A DNA stretch of 5,370 nucleotides from Candidatus Uhrbacteria bacterium. Lineage in GTDB: Bacteria > Patescibacteriota > Patescibacteriia > JACQSD01. The notes under the pieces are model-generated. The model was not told the DNA's origin. It did not search any database and saw nothing but the letters and a program-made list of their open reading frames with translations. This document shows, in pieces, positions 4,139 through 5,370 of the stretch; the first letter of the stretch is position 1; the number at the start of each line of letters is the position of its first letter. The stretch spans positions 1-5,370 of the forward strand of contig JACQSD010000085.1 of NCBI GenBank assembly GCA_016206165.1, given 5' to 3'. Made by a program: the position numbers and the translations under genes.

Positions 4139-5370
4139 ATTTTTTAAATTGATTCCCGCGATCGAATTCGTGTTGAAATAATCCAAAGCTTGCGGCGGCG
4201 GGAGAGAGTAAAATGACGTCTCCATGGGATGCCTGCTTCGTGGCAGCTGCAAGAGCGTCACGCATGGAACCTACTTCAGCAAAAGGATATTGGGATACTG
4301 AGATATTGAGATACTTTTTTATTTTTTCTGTAGCGGAGCCTGGGAGTAAAACAACTGCCTTACACGTTTTCTTGATCCATGGAATCAATGGTTTGTAGTT
4401 TAGATTTTTGTCCGTTCCTCCACAAATTAAAACAATGCACGGCCGCTTCTGGCCTCTGGCTTCTGGCTTTGCGAATCGCTGCAAGGCAGCGATCGTCGCA
4501 TCCGGTGTGGTGGCAGTTGTATCATTGACGTACGTCACACCTCGGATGATACCGATAATTTCCTGTCGATCCGGCAAGCCGCGGAACGTACAGAGTGCGG
4601 AGCGGATAATGCGGAGTGGGACCCCAACTGCTCTCGCGGTTGTCGCAGCAGCTTGAGCATTTGCGACATCATGTGCTCCGAACTTTCGGAGACCGGGTCT
4701 CTGTATTACAGAGACCCGGTCTCTGTAATCAAACCAGTGCACTTTCGCGTTCGTCGTTTTCGCCATCGCTTTAGTCCATACATTCTTGTTATTCAACACG
4801 GCAATATCCCCTGCCCTTTGATACCGAACAATATTTTCTTTTGCCGCCGCATACGCGCGCTTTGTTCGATACCGATTCATGTGATCATCAAGCACATTCG
4901 TCACCACCGCAATGTGCGGACTGATTTTGTGCTCGCCCATATTCTCAAGATGCCATGAGGAGAGCTCGAGGACAACCCAGTCATCAGGACGAATACGATC
5001 AACAATCGACAACATCGGGGTCGTCCGAATGTTCCCCGCAAACCATACGTTGATATGTCGATATTTCGACATTTCGAAATGTTGCCGCAAGATGCGCGCA
5101 ATCATCGCTGCGGTCGTTGACTTTCCGCGCGTGCCAGTGACTCCAATAATATTCTTTGACTTGCAGTATCGAAAAAAAAGCGTTGCCTCGTTCTCAATCA
5201 TTGCACCCGCCTTCTCCGCGTGCACGAGAAACGGCGACTCACGCGGCACCGCCGGATTTTGTATCACCACCTCTGCACTCGTGAAATCGGATTTTCGATG
5301 TTTCCCAAAAACGCATCGCACACCGGACATCGCGCACGTTGCATGGAGCTTTGCAACTGATGCAGAAAGC
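4122..5370 (-). CDS. murD: UDP-N-acetylmuramoyl-L-alanine--D-glutamate ligase (MurD), 5' end missing
   Basis: MurD adds D-glutamate to UDP-MurNAc-L-Ala in the cytoplasm. The frame stays open to the right edge of the window and the sequence there (LSASVAKLHATC, then GKH and VVIQNPAVP) is still internal N-terminal domain, so the true start, perhaps 50-60 codons further up, lies outside; the ATG at 5330 is internal. Visible motifs are P-loop GTRGKSTT (5112-5135), GNIRTTP, LELSSWHLE, VVTNVLDDHMNRY, AAAKENI (expected carbamylated Lys), FGAHDVANAQAA, FRGLPDRQE, VNDTTATTPDAT, ICGGTDKNLNY and LSPAAASFGLFQHEFDRGNQFKKYV at the normal C-terminus. Four short repeat elements are read in frame, all in probable loops: 5049-5082, 4689-4729, 4447-4467 and 4283-4314. 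The stop overlaps the ftsW start. Confidence 0.94.
   Translation of the reverse strand, partial: LSASVAKLHATCAMSGVRCVFGKHRKSDFTSAEVVIQNPAVPRESPFLVHAEKAGAMIENEATLFFRYCKSKNIIGVTGTRGKSTTAAMIARILRQHFEMSKYRHINVWFAGNIRTTPMLSIVDRIRPDDWVVLELSSWHLENMGEHKISPHIAVVTNVLDDHMNRYRTKRAYAAAKENIVRYQRAGDIAVLNNKNVWTKAMAKTTNAKVHWFDYRDRVSVIQRPGLRKFGAHDVANAQAAATTARAVGVPLRIIRSALCTFRGLPDRQEIIGIIRGVTYVNDTTATTPDATIAALQRFAKPEARGQKRPCIVLICGGTDKNLNYKPLIPWIKKTCKAVVLLPGSATEKIKKYLNISVSQYPFAEVGSMRDALAAATKQASHGDVILLSPAAASFGLFQHEFDRGNQFKKYVPTH
4283..4314. repeat. 8-bp tandem repeat x4 inside murD
   Basis: Four 8-bp units lie in a row on the plus strand: AAGGATAT, TGGGATAC, TGAGATAT, TGAGATAC (consensus TGRGATAY). On the coding strand they give KYLNISVSQYPF in the loop after the LLPGSATEKIKK segment of MurD. 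A unit of eight bases is read in three frames, completing a cycle in 24 bases. The array is similar in style to the one at 5049-5080. Confidence 0.85.
4447..4467. repeat. 7-bp tandem repeat x3 inside murD
   Basis: Three copies of YTCTGGC lie at 4447-4453, 4454-4460 and 4461-4467, differing only in the first base. On the coding strand they give KPEARGQK, between the TIAALQRF helix and the CIVLICGG strand of MurD. The total of 21 bases keeps the frame. Confidence 0.85.
4689..4729. repeat. Nested palindrome inside murD
   Basis: Arms 4689-4705 (GAGACCGGGTCTCTGTA) and 4707-4723 form a perfect 17-bp inverted repeat with a 1-base spacer. Overlapping it, 4705-4716 and 4718-4729 form a second perfect 12-bp inverted repeat around C4717. 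The element thus looks like one full and one partial copy of a 25-base palindrome of the form ATTACAGAGACC-N-GGTCTCTGTAAT. It encodes YRDRVSVIQRPGLR in the MurD segment just before FGAHDVANA. In RNA it would make a strong hairpin in the middle of the coding region. Confidence 0.95.
5049..5082. repeat. 8-bp tandem repeat x4 with overlapping palindromes inside murD
   Basis: On the plus strand four 8-bp units run GTTGATAT, GTCGATAT, TTCGACAT, TTCGAAAT (5049-5080). The same stretch holds a 7-bp inverted repeat (5055-5061/5066-5072, 4-base loop) and a perfect 14-bp palindrome ACATTTCGAAATGT (5069-5082). It encodes FEMSKYRHIN, between the helix after the P-loop and the WFAGNI strand of MurD, a loop where Mur ligases vary in length. 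Confidence 0.85.

Noticed and set aside
4139..4261. N-terminal extension of ftsW to the ATG at 4261
   Set aside because: The 41 extra residues overlap the conserved murD C-terminus in another frame, are not hydrophobic, and do not resemble the SEDS N-terminus. The ATG at 4138 precedes the first helix directly.

Overview
The window carries a compact cell-wall synthesis and division operon, read entirely on the minus strand from the right edge: murD (5' end cut off by the window) > ftsW > murG > a family 2 glycosyltransferase > murC. A tRNA-Val(GAC)-like gene on the plus strand, with its own terminator, faces the operon at the left edge. The order murD-ftsW-murG-murC is the classic core of a bacterial dcw cluster. 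The glycosyltransferase between murG and murC is an unusual guest.

The genes are packed without real gaps. ftsW overlaps murD by 17 bases, ftsW and murG are 12 bases apart, and the last three genes are joined by two ATGA stop/start overlaps. I see no strong Shine-Dalgarno sequence before ftsW, murG, the glycosyltransferase or murC, and no internal promoter, so the block looks like one transcript with coupled translation. Together the products add L-Ala (MurC) and D-Glu (MurD) to the UDP-MurNAc stem, convert lipid I to lipid II (MurG), and polymerise lipid II at the septum (FtsW). The glycosyltransferase's substrate cannot be read from the sequence.

The most interesting layer lies inside the genes. 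The two soluble ligases, murD and murC, contain at least six short repeat elements in frame: a 7-bp unit x4 (703-730) and a CTTCGACTGCGCTCAG-type motif (270-289) in murC; two 8-bp x4 arrays (4283-4314, 5049-5080), a 7-bp x3 array (4447-4467) and a 41-bp nested palindrome (4689-4729) in murD. I saw none in ftsW, murG or the glycosyltransferase. They lie mostly where surface loops or domain linkers are expected, and in murC one sits where part of the central domain seems to be missing. Units of 7 or 8 bp are not multiples of three, so single-unit gains or losses would break an essential gene.

The organism is probably a member of the Candidate Phyla Radiation (Patescibacteria, Parcubacteria-like). 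This is an inference from the short MurC, the divergent MurG signatures, the weak ribosome-binding sites, the tRNA without encoded CCA, and my recollection that such in-frame repeats are frequent in those genomes. It is not proven by this window.
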